NCBI GenBank assembly: GCA_026419015.1
Contig: JAOAAF010000017.1
Location: forward strand, 1-35,931
Reading direction: 5' to 3'
From: Spirochaetota bacterium
GTDB taxonomy: Bacteria; Spirochaetota; UBA4802; JAGODF01
DNA: 35,931 bases
Under the pieces are notes generated by a model, which searched no databases, was not told where the DNA came from, and saw nothing but the letters and a program-made list of their open reading frames with translations. The translations under genes and the position numbers were made by a program. Shown one piece after another: positions 25,558 through 34,504 of this stretch. The first letter of the stretch is position 1. Each line of letters starts with the position of its first letter.

Positions 25558-26439
25558 TCATTTATTTTTAAAAATATTTTTGATAGATTCAATCACATCA
25601 GCTGGGAAAACCACAATTTTGCTGTTCGTTGAATCTCCCAGCCTTACAATCCCTTTCACGTATTCTTGACCCAAAAGATACATTACCGGATCACCTCCAG
25701 AAATTTTTAACGATTCCGATACAAACTTCAAGGCATTGGCCTCTGCCTTTGCCAGACGTTCGCGAGCTTCTGCATCTTTTTCGGCCGCTTCTTTGCGCGC
25801 TTCCGCCTTTAATATAATCGCTCGTTTTTCTCCTTCAGCTTCTTTTTCCGCAGCCTCGCGTTTCGCTTCTGCTTCTAAAATACGAGCTCTCTTTTCGCGT
25901 TCTGCTTTCATTTGCAAGGTCATCGCTTTAATAATATCTTGCGGAGGTGTGATGTCCTTAATTTCAACGCGCGTAATTTTTGTTCCCCATGCATCGGTGG
26001 CTTCGTCTAAAATTGATAAAAGTTCTGCATTTATTTTATCGCGTGAAGAGAGCGATTCATCGAGGGTCATTTTCCCCATTATCGAACGGAGCGTCGTTTG
26101 TGCAAGATTTTGAATTGCATAACGCAAATTATCTATCCCATAATATGATTTGAATGGATCCATTACTTTATAATATACAATCCCATCTACTTCAATCAAT
26201 GCATTGTCACTGGTAATTGTCGTCTGTTTGGGCAAATCCAGCACTGTCTCACGGATATCAACTTTTTGCGCCACTATTGAAAAAATTGGATTGATAAGAT
26301 TAAGTCCTGGTTTCAAGGTGGTAGTGTATTTCCCAAACCTTTCAACAATCCAATTTTCTTTTTGCGGTACAATCTTTACTCCTTTGTATATTAACAACAC
26401 CACACATATTGCAATCGCAATAACTAATAGATATCCCAT
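25558..26439 (-). CDS. SPFH/band-7 membrane scaffold protein (stomatin/paraslipin-like)
   Basis: Protein of 293 residues. An N-terminal helix (about 2-18) anchors it. The SPFH/PHB domain covers about 20-180 (VPQKENWIVERFGKYTTTLK, LPKQTTITSDNALIEVDGIV). A highly charged coiled coil follows at about 180-245, rich in Glu-Ala-Lys (LEAEAKREAAEKEAEGEKRA). The end, GLGEEY-like in many homologs, is LGQEYVKGIV here. Such proteins form ring or cage oligomers and membrane microdomains, often with NfeD and proteases such as FtsH. GGGAGG lies eight bases before the ATG. The NfeD gene is 42 bases upstream, which fits the usual pairing. Confidence 0.93.
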   Translation of the reverse strand: MGYLLVIAIAICVVLLIYKGVKIVPQKENWIVERFGKYTTTLKPGLNLINPIFSIVAQKVDIRETVLDLPKQTTITSDNALIEVDGIVYYKVMDPFKSYYGIDNLRYAIQNLAQTTLRSIMGKMTLDESLSSRDKINAELLSILDEATDAWGTKITRVEIKDITPPQDIIKAMTLQMKAEREKRARILEAEAKREAAEKEAEGEKRAIILKAEARKEAAEKDAEARERLAKAEANALKFVSESLKISGGDPVMYLLGQEYVKGIVRLGDSTNSKIVVFPADVIESIKNIFKNK

Positions 26440-26481
26440 AATTAAAACCTCCCATTTATTAAAATTTATTAAAAATGTGTT

Positions 26482-26940
26482 TTACTTATTCATCTTTGTA
26501 ACGTAAAGTCGTATTCCTCGCGCTTCATGGACCACAACTTCACATCCTTCTTCTATTATTTCATCAGCCTCCGCCTGCCATCGCTTTATTCCATGATAGG
26601 GATTATACAGTTCCACTTCTCCCGGTATGTGTGGCAGAATCACTTTTATCACTCTGCCTTTTAACTCTTTGAGAGTAGGATCCCTTTCTTCTAACTTTTC
26701 TTTTCCTCTAAACATTTTTTTGAGATAGAAATGCCACCCTCCTGCACACATCAACGATAAAATGAAAAACGCAGCCCATTGGATCGCTCCATCTTCAGTG
26801 CTAATTAAACCTAAAAAGATGCCCGCTGAGGTGAGCAATGCACCTAAGCCAAACCAAAAAATGATAAAACCCGGCACCACAATTTCAAGTCCTATACAAA
26901 TTACCCCAATCGCAACCCACATTAACGGCGTAAGTGCCAC
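26482..26940 (-). CDS. NfeD-like membrane protein
   Basis: Protein of 152 residues with GTG start, supported by AGGAGG seven bases upstream. Hydrophobic helices cover about 6-45 (VAIGVICIGLEIVVPGFIIF) and 52-70. A soluble OB-fold domain follows (about 88-150: ELKGRVIKVILPHIPGEVEL, WQAEADEIIEEGCEVVVHEA). This is the short NfeD form that lacks the ClpP-like protease domain. It is the first gene of a probable NfeD-SPFH-YeaQ operon. The OB domain of NfeD partners is thought to engage the SPFH ring. Confidence 0.9.
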   Translation of the reverse strand: MALTPLMWVAIGVICIGLEIVVPGFIIFWFGLGALLTSAGIFLGLISTEDGAIQWAAFFILSLMCAGGWHFYLKKMFRGKEKLEERDPTLKELKGRVIKVILPHIPGEVELYNPYHGIKRWQAEADEIIEEGCEVVVHEARGIRLYVTKMNK

Positions 26941-27039
26941 AGTAATTCCTCCTAAGCCATTGAAAATTATTAATTATTGCTCTCTAAAATGCAACCTAAT
27001 CCACCTGTACCGCACTCACCCATGGGATAATTAACAGAC

Positions 27040-27990
27040 TTAACGCTCTTTCGCACTCTCAACGAGAGCTTCCATCATATTTAACACACCTTCAGAAAGC
27101 GCTGTGAGGTTATATCCTCCTTCAAGAAACGCAAGCATTTTCCCGCCACAGTGTTCTTGGGCAAGTTCGGTTAGCTCTTTTGTGATCGTATAATACGTCC
27201 GACTTTCGAGTTTAATTGATGCCAATGGATCATTTTTATGTGCATCAAACCCCGCCGAGATTAAAATGAAATTGGGCTTGAATGATTCAATAGCAGGAAT
27301 TATTTTCTTTCGAAACGCATGCAAATACTCTCTTTCCGTCGTTCCCGGTTCTAACGGAACATTTAAGGTATATCCCTTCCCTTTTCCTTTCCCGATTTCC
27401 CGCTCTGATCCTGTTCCAGGGAAGAGGGGCATCTGATGAGTGCTTAAGTAAAATACTGTATCATCTTCCTCAAAAGAATGTTGCGTTCCATTTCCATGAT
27501 GTACATCCCAATCAAAAATTGCAATTCGTTCGCACCCATATTTTTCACGCAAATACCGCGCAGCAATTGCAACATTGTTAAACAAGCAAAAACCCGATGC
27601 ATAATCATACTCCGCATGATGACCTGGCGGACGAACTGCGCAAAAACCATTAACTGCCTTCCCCTCCATTATTGCATCGCAGGCAACTACTCCTGCTCCA
27701 ACAGCATAAAGGGCAGCTTCGAAGGATTTTGCCGAAAGGCCAGTATCCATGTCGAGATAACCTCCACCCTTTTCAGCCGTGCGCTTTACCTCTTCAATGT
27801 ATTTCTTGCTATGATTTTTTTCAATTATTTCAATATCTGCCTTTTGGGGCTTAAGGACAAGAAGCTCTTTCCAAAGCGGGCTTTCAGAAATAGCTGAGTG
27901 AATCGCCACAAGCCTTTCAGGTCTTTCCGGATGACCAAACCCCGGATCATGCTGTATAAATATTGGATCAAAAAGATATGCTGTTTTCAT
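27040..27990 (-). CDS. Histone-deacetylase-superfamily (AcuC/HDAC II-like) amidohydrolase
   Basis: Zinc deacetylase of 316 residues from the ATG at 27990; the frame is open to a TTG at 28002. All catalytic elements are visible: HDPGFGHPERPERL near the start, the tandem His pair H124-H125 in RPPGHHAEYDYASGFC, Zn ligands Asp162 and His164 in FDWDVHHGNGTQ, Asp249 in SAGFDAHKNDPLA, and the transition-state Tyr in LEGGYN. It is expected to be active. Bacterial members act on acetylated lysines, polyamines or acetoin-pathway proteins; the substrate cannot be chosen here. A good promoter sits directly upstream, divergent from the FecR lipoprotein gene. Confidence 0.93.
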   Translation of the reverse strand: MKTAYLFDPIFIQHDPGFGHPERPERLVAIHSAISESPLWKELLVLKPQKADIEIIEKNHSKKYIEEVKRTAEKGGGYLDMDTGLSAKSFEAALYAVGAGVVACDAIMEGKAVNGFCAVRPPGHHAEYDYASGFCLFNNVAIAARYLREKYGCERIAIFDWDVHHGNGTQHSFEEDDTVFYLSTHQMPLFPGTGSEREIGKGKGKGYTLNVPLEPGTTEREYLHAFRKKIIPAIESFKPNFILISAGFDAHKNDPLASIKLESRTYYTITKELTELAQEHCGGKMLAFLEGGYNLTALSEGVLNMMEALVESAKER

Positions 27991-28011
27991 GTTACTAAAC
28001 AATCCTTTCCT

Positions 28012-28040
28012 TTTATAATAATTCCTAATAATATAATCAA
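28012..28040 (-). promoter_or_regulatory. Sigma70-type promoter of the HDAC-like gene
   Basis: On the minus strand TTGATT (28035-28040), a 17-base spacer and TATAAA (28012-28017). Transcription would start about 15 bases before the ATG at 27990, inside the purine-rich AAAGGA tract, which leaves little leader and a partial Shine-Dalgarno. Confidence 0.55.
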
Positions 28041-28180
28041 CTCATACTTAACCATAGAAATTCCAATTCCTTTTCAATTCCTTAAAGTTTTTATTTTTTA
28101 ATTATTTTCAGAAATAAATTTTTATATTTTCCCTAAAATAATCAATCATTTTTTAATGATTTTTTAATTTATTTTTATTG

Positions 28181-28209
28181 TTGACGGTCAATAAAATAAT
28201 AAGTATTTT
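28181..28209 (+). promoter_or_regulatory. Sigma70-type promoter of the FecR lipoprotein gene
   Basis: TTGACG (28181-28186), a 17-base spacer and TATTTT (28204-28209). An AT-rich tract immediately upstream, with repeated TTTTTTAAT near 28149-28170, could act as an UP element. The leader would be about 43 bases. Confidence 0.5.
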
Positions 28210-28258
28210 TAATTGTTCCCACGATTCACCAAAACACATTTTTTGTAGGAGGTGTTCT

Positions 28259-29257
28259 GTGATTAAAAAAATTTTTATCGTTTTCTTTCTAATTCTTCAA
28301 ATAATTATTTTGAATTGCAAAAAACAACAAGATACCGTTGTTGCAAATCAAGGATTTATAAACTTCACAATTGGCGATGTAATGCTAAAATCAAATGGAA
28401 GTGAGCAAATAGCTAAAATTGGCGACGTCATAAAAGAAGGTATGTTTATCATCACTAAAGGTGATAAATCACAAGCCGAAATATTTTTTGGCGATAATAT
28501 AATAAAAGTCCTTGGCAATACTAACATCGAAGTAAAAAAACTTCTATCAAACATAACGAAAAATAGCAGCGATTCAGAATTTTTTGTACATAAAGGTGCA
28601 GTATTTTCAAAAGTGAAAAAACTTGGGAAAAACGATACCTATTTCGTTAAATCCCCAACCGCTACTGCTGGCGTGCGGGGAACTGAATTTTTGGTTGAAG
28701 AAGAAGGTGGGAAAGCATCAATTGCATGTATCGATGGCAAAGTGGAATGCATAAATAATTCGAATCCCTCAGATTCAACCATCATCGAAAAAAATGAAGA
28801 AGCGGTGGTAATACCTGGACAAAATATTGTGAAACAACAAATAAGTGCCGACAGGCTTAATATGCTAAATATTATTCGAAATTTCAAAGAAGTGAGAGAT
28901 GATATTCGAAAACAATATGAAAAGGCAATCGAAGATATTCGAAAGCAATACGAAGATGCAAAACGGAAATATCGGGAAGACCTCGAAAAGGTACGCGAAG
29001 AAGCCAAAGCCGCAGTTGAAGATCAGCGGGCAAGAGATAAAGCTGCGGTCGAAGACCAAAAAGCGCGCGATAAAGCCACAATCGACGCAGCAAAAGGGGT
29101 TTCTCAACAAGCCGCAAAAGAAGCTGTTGCAGAGGCAGGAAGCCAAATGAGCGCTGCAAAAGATTCAGCCAGAAAAGAATCGGCAACCAGCGGTGTTCAG
29201 GATCAAATAAATCAAATGAAGCAACTTAATAAATCAATTGTTACACCTAAGCAATAA
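28259..29257 (+). CDS. FecR-domain lipoprotein with C-terminal hendecad coiled coil
   Basis: Protein of 332 residues starting at GTG 28259, chosen because AGGAGGTG (28247-28254) sits four bases upstream and a lipoprotein signal follows at once. The signal is IKKIFIVFFLILQ, then IIILN and Cys20. The FecR-type beta domain covers about 30-190, ending with the family signature SPTATAGVRGTEFLV. Six 11-residue units occupy about 215-280 and should form a long coiled coil; a Ser/Ala/Gln-rich tail follows. No sigma or TonB-receptor gene is nearby, so the role is probably structural or ligand-binding rather than classical FecR signalling. Its own promoter and a strong terminator make it monocistronic. 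Confidence 0.88.
   Translation: MIKKIFIVFFLILQIIILNCKKQQDTVVANQGFINFTIGDVMLKSNGSEQIAKIGDVIKEGMFIITKGDKSQAEIFFGDNIIKVLGNTNIEVKKLLSNITKNSSDSEFFVHKGAVFSKVKKLGKNDTYFVKSPTATAGVRGTEFLVEEEGGKASIACIDGKVECINNSNPSDSTIIEKNEEAVVIPGQNIVKQQISADRLNMLNIIRNFKEVRDDIRKQYEKAIEDIRKQYEDAKRKYREDLEKVREEAKAAVEDQRARDKAAVEDQKARDKATIDAAKGVSQQAAKEAVAEAGSQMSAAKDSARKESATSGVQDQINQMKQLNKSIVTPKQ
28901..29098 (+). repeat. Six tandem 33-base units encoding hendecad repeats
   Basis: The frame encodes successive 11-residue units: DIRKQYEKAIE, DIRKQYEDAKR, KYREDLEKVRE, EAKAAVEDQRA, RDKAAVEDQKA and RDKATIDAAKG. The first pair and the fourth-fifth pair are nearly identical in protein and close in DNA, which suggests recent duplication of 33-base units within a coiled coil. 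Confidence 0.75.
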
Positions 29258-29284
29258 ATAACATATTGGCATTCGATCCTATAT

Positions 29285-29315
29285 AAGCCATCTTCCGAGA
29301 TGGCTTTTATTTTTT
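29285..29315 (+). terminator. Intrinsic terminator after the FecR gene
   Basis: AAGCCATCT (29285-29293), loop TCCG and AGATGGCTT (29298-29306) form a perfect nine-base stem. A T-rich tract (TTATTTTTT) runs to 29315. It lies 28 bases after the stop codon and is the clearest terminator in the window. Confidence 0.92.
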
Positions 29316-29415
29316 GGCAATTAGGTGTTTAATTATATTTAAAAAAATTATTTACATAAAATTAGCCTTTTTAAAATAAAATCCAAACAAATCGCAATTT
29401 TGTTAGTAAAAAATT

Positions 29416-30198
29416 ATGGCAGTACGTCTTGCATTTTTAGGAACGGGAACCTGTAATGCGACAAAACGCAATCCATTGTCGTTGGCTATTTCTATTAATG
29501 GAGAATTAATACTCGTCGACATTGGCGGCGGTGCATATCACCAACTTCCCCGACTTAATGACGACGACTTTCAATACAAAAATATTTCGACGATATTTAT
29601 AACTCATTTTCACATCGATCACGTTTCAGGTCTACCCGATCTTTTTTGGGGGGAAATGTGGGATCACCTTGGTAGGCGAGAAACGGCATTAACAATAATA
29701 GGGCCAAAAGGGTTGAATAATTTTTACAATAACCGTTTTCTTCCATTTTTGGGGGATTATCCATTGCCATTTCAAGTAAAACTTTACGAACTGTCAGATG
29801 GCGAATGGTATAATGCAACCTCGTATAGCGTGCGTTCGTTTCACTTAAATCACAGCGAATTTTCCACTGGATATCTCTTCGAGCTTCCAACCTGCAAACT
29901 CGCCATAAGTGGGGATACCGGCTACTGTGAAAATCTGGTTGAACTCCTAAAATCATCTGATATTGCAGTGCTCGAATGGTCAATTACTGACTTTAACACA
30001 TACCCAGGCCACATATCGACGAGCGATATAGTAAAATTAATAAAGCTCGACGCTTTACCTCAAAAAACATACATTGTCCATATGTACCCAATCGCAGGGA
30101 TGGATATGGAAACACAGCAAAAAAAATGCAAAGAACTTCTTGGGGAAAAATCTATTGCAATATTTTTTCCAGAAGATATGGAAATAATCGATTTGTAA
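29416..30198 (+). CDS. Metallo-beta-lactamase-fold hydrolase (RNase Z-like)
   Basis: Cytosolic protein of 260 residues, no signal peptide. The metal site is THFHIDHVSGLPDLFW (H64, H66, D68, H69), with further ligands in FHLNHSE, ISGDTGY and a late VHM. The FLGTGTCNATKRNP opening and the overall layout resemble the RNase Z/ElaC-like branch (which begins FLGTG). The usual exosite arm is not obvious, so tRNA processing should not be assumed. No clear ribosome site precedes the ATG. The MoxR gene follows by 13 bases, so it probably heads a three-gene operon with the AAA ATPase and the VWA protein. Confidence 0.85.
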   Translation: MAVRLAFLGTGTCNATKRNPLSLAISINGELILVDIGGGAYHQLPRLNDDDFQYKNISTIFITHFHIDHVSGLPDLFWGEMWDHLGRRETALTIIGPKGLNNFYNNRFLPFLGDYPLPFQVKLYELSDGEWYNATSYSVRSFHLNHSEFSTGYLFELPTCKLAISGDTGYCENLVELLKSSDIAVLEWSITDFNTYPGHISTSDIVKLIKLDALPQKTYIVHMYPIAGMDMETQQKKCKELLGEKSIAIFFPEDMEIIDL

Positions 30199-30211
30199 AG
30201 AGGTGTTACTC

Positions 30212-31069
30212 ATGAATTACTTTAAAGGAACTGATGATTATGTTTTATCGCCAGCACTTCGCGATATCGTTAATGTATCCATTGCGCTGGGAAGACCCCT
30301 CCTTTTGAAAGGTGAACCGGGCACAGGGAAAACGCTACTTGCACATTCAATCGCGAAAGGCTTGGGGAAAGAACTCATCGTGTGGAATATAAAATCCACA
30401 ACAAAGGCAAAAGAAGGCTTGTATGTGTACGATACTGTTCAACGTCTCAACGACTCCCGATTTGGCGATAAGGATGTTTCAAACATCAAACAATACATTC
30501 ATCTCGGGAAATTGGGACTTGCGTTTGCATCAAAAGAACAAGTAGTGCTTCTCATCGACGAAATCGATAAAGCCGATATTGAATTTCCAAACGACCTTTT
30601 AAATGAACTCGATGAAATGAGCTTTTATATCCCTGAAACTGATGAAACGATTAAAGCCATTCATCGGCCAATTGTAATCATAACCTCAAACAGCGAAAAG
30701 GAACTACCCGATCCATTCTTACGTCGATGTGTGTTTCATTATATTGAATTTCCCGATGAAAACCTCATGGAAGAAATCGTGAAAGTACACTTCCCTGACT
30801 TGGACAAAAAGTTATTGCGCGAATGCTTGAAAAAATTCTATTGGCTTCGCGAATTTGATATGCTTCGAAAGAAACCTTCTACGAGCGAATTGCTCGACTG
30901 GATTCAGGCACTGATAGCAGGTGGCATTTCTCCAAAAATTGTGGAAAACGAGCTGCCATTTTTAGGCGCACTGCTCAAGAAAAAAGAAGATATGGATTTG
31001 ATTTTAAATTCATCCAAAAATCATTATAGCTTCAATTCGAGCCAAAGAACTACAAAAAATGTTTATTAA
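30212..31069 (+). CDS. MoxR-family AAA+ ATPase
   Basis: ATPase of 285 residues from the ATG at 30212, six bases after GAGGTG; an earlier in-frame GTG at 30203 is part of that ribosome site. Walker A is GEPGTGKT (34-41), Walker B LLIDEIDKAD (D116, E117), sensor 1 ITSN (Asn160), and the arginine finger is R171/R172 in FLRRCVFHYIEFPD. The helical lid follows to about 240. MoxR ATPases act as chaperones that remodel or metallate a partner, usually with a VWA protein encoded next door. The VWA gene overlaps its end by 11 bases, so the pair is translationally coupled. Confidence 0.93.
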   Translation: MNYFKGTDDYVLSPALRDIVNVSIALGRPLLLKGEPGTGKTLLAHSIAKGLGKELIVWNIKSTTKAKEGLYVYDTVQRLNDSRFGDKDVSNIKQYIHLGKLGLAFASKEQVVLLIDEIDKADIEFPNDLLNELDEMSFYIPETDETIKAIHRPIVIITSNSEKELPDPFLRRCVFHYIEFPDENLMEEIVKVHFPDLDKKLLRECLKKFYWLREFDMLRKKPSTSELLDWIQALIAGGISPKIVENELPFLGALLKKKEDMDLILNSSKNHYSFNSSQRTTKNVY

Positions 31070-32246
31070 TTTTTTTTACAACCTAAAATCGCAGGGCGTA
31101 CCAGTTTCTCTGCATGAATGGTTAATGCTCCACAAAGCATTATCACAGAACCTTAATGATTGCAGCCTTACAAAGTTTTATTACATTGCGCGCGCAATTT
31201 TAGTAAAAAACGAAATTCATTTTGATCGCTACGATATAGCATTTTTGGACACCTTTAAAAATATCGAAACAACAGACGAACTTCTCGAGAAAATTTTGGA
31301 AGGGTTAAAAAAAGTAAAAGAATTAAAACTTACTGAAGAAGAAAAAAAGCAACTTGAAGCTTTAGATCTCGATCAAGTGTTAAAAAATTTTGAAGAACAA
31401 CTTCGACAAGGGCACTACAAAAACCATGTGGGGGGAAACAAGGCTATTGGAACCGGAGGGCGCTCGACGCAGGGCGCATGGGGATACAACCCTGCAGGAA
31501 TTCGCATTGGTCAAGGCGAATCGAGACATAAAAGCGCAATACAAATTGCTGAAAAAAGAACGTTTCGAAATTACTCAAATAACATTACGCTCGATATCCG
31601 TCAAATGAGAGTTGCGCTTTCGCACTTGCGTTCTCTTTTGCCCATTGGTCCTGAGGAAAAATTAAATCTTGAAGAAACCATCGATGCGACGTGCAAAAAT
31701 GCAGGTGAACTTGAATTCGTATGGCAAAATAAAGAAAAAAAAGCCTCGAAAGTTATGCTGCTTATGGACGTCGGAGGTTCAATGACACCATATTCCAATT
31801 TGGTCGAAATGCTTTTTTCCGCAGCTTCTTCCCAAATTAGTCGCTTTAAGCACTATTACTTCCACAATTGTATCTATCAAGACTTATGGACGGACGTGGA
31901 GCGAAACGAATCAGTTTCTACTATGGATGTAATAAAAAACGAAGATAGCGACTATAAAGTAATTATCGTCGGCGACGCAGAAATGGCACCATCAGAGCTT
32001 ACCTGGCGAAATGGCGCAATCGATTATTGGTATCACAATGATACACCGGGAATTGTGTGGCTGCAACGAATTCGCGACAAATTTAAGGATTCCGTATGGC
32101 TTAATCCTCTGCCTTCACGATCGTGGAATTTCATCCACACGTGTCGCCTTATTCGAGAAATCTTCCCGATGTTTGAACTAACCCTCGAAGGACTTGACAC
32201 AGCAGTGCGCCATCTTATGAAAGGTACTGGCCGTATATACTTTTAA
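31059..32246 (+). CDS. CoxE-like VWA-domain protein
   Basis: Protein of 395 residues and likely partner of the MoxR ATPase. The N-terminal segment (FINFFYNLKSQGVPVSLHEW) is family-typical, and supports the start inside the moxR-like gene. A charged helical region covers about 65-120 and a Gly-rich linker about 122-160 (GGNKAIGTGGRSTQGAWGYN). The VWA domain covers about 230-385. Its MIDAS reads MDVGGSM: D237, G239 and S241, so the usual DxSxS is DxGxS. The later acidic residue is in VGDAEMAP. I recall the same Gly in other members of this subfamily, so it may be a feature rather than damage. There is no signal peptide; cytosolic location is likely. Confidence 0.88.
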   Translation: MFINFFYNLKSQGVPVSLHEWLMLHKALSQNLNDCSLTKFYYIARAILVKNEIHFDRYDIAFLDTFKNIETTDELLEKILEGLKKVKELKLTEEEKKQLEALDLDQVLKNFEEQLRQGHYKNHVGGNKAIGTGGRSTQGAWGYNPAGIRIGQGESRHKSAIQIAEKRTFRNYSNNITLDIRQMRVALSHLRSLLPIGPEEKLNLEETIDATCKNAGELEFVWQNKEKKASKVMLLMDVGGSMTPYSNLVEMLFSAASSQISRFKHYYFHNCIYQDLWTDVERNESVSTMDVIKNEDSDYKVIIVGDAEMAPSELTWRNGAIDYWYHNDTPGIVWLQRIRDKFKDSVWLNPLPSRSWNFIHTCRLIREIFPMFELTLEGLDTAVRHLMKGTGRIYF

Positions 32247-32268
32247 ACATTTTTTTAGAAAAAAATAT

Positions 32269-32298
32269 TTGACATAATACTGCATTACGCACCATACC
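32269..32298 (+). promoter_or_regulatory. Possible promoter of pyrB-pyrC
   Basis: Perfect TTGACA (32269-32274), then CATACC (32293-32298) 18 bases on, a poor -10. Transcription would start only a few bases before the ATG at 32309, giving a nearly leaderless message. There is no PyrR-type attenuator in the 62-base gap. Confidence 0.3.
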
Positions 32299-32308
32299 TT
32301 TATCGGAT

Positions 32309-33250
32309 ATGGCTGGCTTACTCCGCAAAGACCTACTCGATATTGAATCGCTCACAGTTGATGAAATAAAATTAATCTGTGAATCAGCGAAATACTTTAA
32401 GGATCTTTTTACTCGTACAATAAAAACTGTTCCAGTGCTTCGCGGAAGAACCGTATGCCTTCTTTTTTATGAACCATCTACCCGAACTCGCATAAGTTTT
32501 GAACTTGCCGCAAAAAGACTATCAGCTGATTTAATTAACATTTCTGTGCAAACTTCAAGTGTGGTAAAAGGAGAATCTCTCATCGATACCGTCCATACGC
32601 TTGAGGCCATGAAGGCCGATATTATCGTGATGCGCCATGCGGTGTCTTTGGCACCGCATTTTTTATCTCGAAACATACGATCATCGGTCATCAATGCAGG
32701 CGATGGATTTCATGCTCATCCAACTCAAGCCCTTCTCGATGCCTATTCGATTATGGAAAAGAGGGGAAGCCTTGAAGGATTACATATCGGCATCATCGGC
32801 GATATCCTTCATTCGCGAGTTGCCCGATCGGACATCAGCGCGTTTAAAATGTTGGGAGCCAAAGTAACACTGTGCGGTCCACCCACACTTGTCCCCGATG
32901 AATTTAAACAATACGGCGTTGAGATTTCCTACAATCTTGACGATGTTCTGCCAGATTTCGATGTTATCCAAATGCTTCGAATTCAAAAAGAACGACAACG
33001 AGGAAATATGTTTCCATCCATTCGAGAATACCATAAGCTCTTTGCGCTTACCACTGATCGGCTTAAGCGTTGTAAAAAAGATGTAATCATCATGCATCCT
33101 GGTCCAATGAATCGTGGGATTGAAATCCAGGATGCCGTTGCTGATAGCCCAAATGCGATTATTAATGAACAAGTGACCAATGGCGTGGCTGTGCGGATGG
33201 CAATTTTTTATCTACTTTCTGGCGGTGCGCCGTTAGAAGGTATTGCATAA
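32309..33250 (+). CDS. pyrB: Aspartate carbamoyltransferase catalytic chain
   Basis: Condenses carbamoyl phosphate and aspartate, the committed step of pyrimidine synthesis. At 313 residues it is the standard catalytic chain. The carbamoyl-phosphate site is FYEPSTRTRISFELAAKRL (STRTR at 57-61), followed by NAGDGFHAHPTQALLDAYSI, and by HPGPMNRGIEI with the aspartate-binding region near the end. No pyrI regulatory chain is adjacent, so it is either unregulated or DHOase-associated. No Shine-Dalgarno is visible before the ATG. pyrC begins 36 bases downstream. Confidence 0.97.
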   Translation: MAGLLRKDLLDIESLTVDEIKLICESAKYFKDLFTRTIKTVPVLRGRTVCLLFYEPSTRTRISFELAAKRLSADLINISVQTSSVVKGESLIDTVHTLEAMKADIIVMRHAVSLAPHFLSRNIRSSVINAGDGFHAHPTQALLDAYSIMEKRGSLEGLHIGIIGDILHSRVARSDISAFKMLGAKVTLCGPPTLVPDEFKQYGVEISYNLDDVLPDFDVIQMLRIQKERQRGNMFPSIREYHKLFALTTDRLKRCKKDVIIMHPGPMNRGIEIQDAVADSPNAIINEQVTNGVAVRMAIFYLLSGGAPLEGIA

Positions 33251-34504
33251 CGATAACAAGAAAAAATTGTACTTTATGCAACGTGTATGAAGATTTTAAT
33301 TCAACAGGGACGGGTAATCGATCCTGCGAGCGGATTTGATCAAGTCGCCGATGTATTAATATCAGGATCGATTATCGAGAAAATTGAAAAAAATTTACTC
33401 CCAAACGATGAATACGAACGAATCGACGCTCGCTCTTGCATTGTCCTTCCAGGTTTAATCGATATGCACGTCCATTTTCGCGAACCCGGAAGAGAAGATC
33501 AAGAAACGATCATCGGTGGATCGCATGTCGCAGCGAAAAGCGGATTTACCACAGTATGCACAATGCCAAATACAACCCCCGTTATTGACAATCAAGCACT
33601 TGTGAGGTTTATTAAACTCGAAGCCGAGAAAGGGCCAATTAATGTTTACCCTATTGCCACAATTACAAAAGGAGGCCTTGGCGAAGAGATATCGGAAATG
33701 GGAGAACTGGCTGAAGCTGGTGCAATCGCATTTTCCGATGATGGTAAACCAGTAATGAATTCATTGGTGATGCGAAGGGCTCTCGAATATGCCCGTATGT
33801 TTAATCGACCAATCATTTCCCATGCGGAAGATCTATCGCTTTCCGATGATGGAATTATGAACGAAGGGATGAATTCTGTAATATTGGGATTAAAAGGAAT
33901 TCCGCGCGAAGCTGAAGAAGTAATGATTGCACGCGATACAATATTAGCACGCCTCACAAAAGGGAGGCTTCACATTGCTCACGTTTCATCGGGTGGATCT
34001 GTGGAAATTATTCGTCGTGCGAAAGCTTCCGGAATAAAAGTTACGTGCGAAACAGCTCCGCATTATTTTTCGCTCACCGATGATGCAATTGCAAAATATC
34101 TTTCCATGGCGAAGATGAACCCACCTCTTAGAACTGAACAAGACCGCCTCAAAATAATTGAAGGGCTTCGTGACGGAACCATCGATGTGATCGCAACAGA
34201 CCATGCGCCTCATTCAAACAACGAAAAGATGCAAGAAATTGCATATGCACCATTTGGCATTGTTGGCTTAGAAACTGCGGTACCGCTAATAATTTCAATT
34301 CTTATAAACGAACACGGATTTTCATTCATCGAGGCATTCCGCTGCCTTACAGTAAATCCTGCACGCATTTTGGGACTCGACTGCGGCATTCTTCAGGTAG
34401 GCAAAAAAGCTGATATTACCATCATCAATCCCAATAAAAAGATCTACATCGACGAGTCCTTCCTCCTCTCAAAATGCAAAAATACTCCCTTTATAGGTTT
34501 GGAA

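Noticed and set aside
28178-28258. Upstream extension of the FecR protein to 28178
   Set aside because: It would start ahead of the predicted -35 box and bury the lipoprotein signal; the AGGAGGTG site points to GTG 28259.
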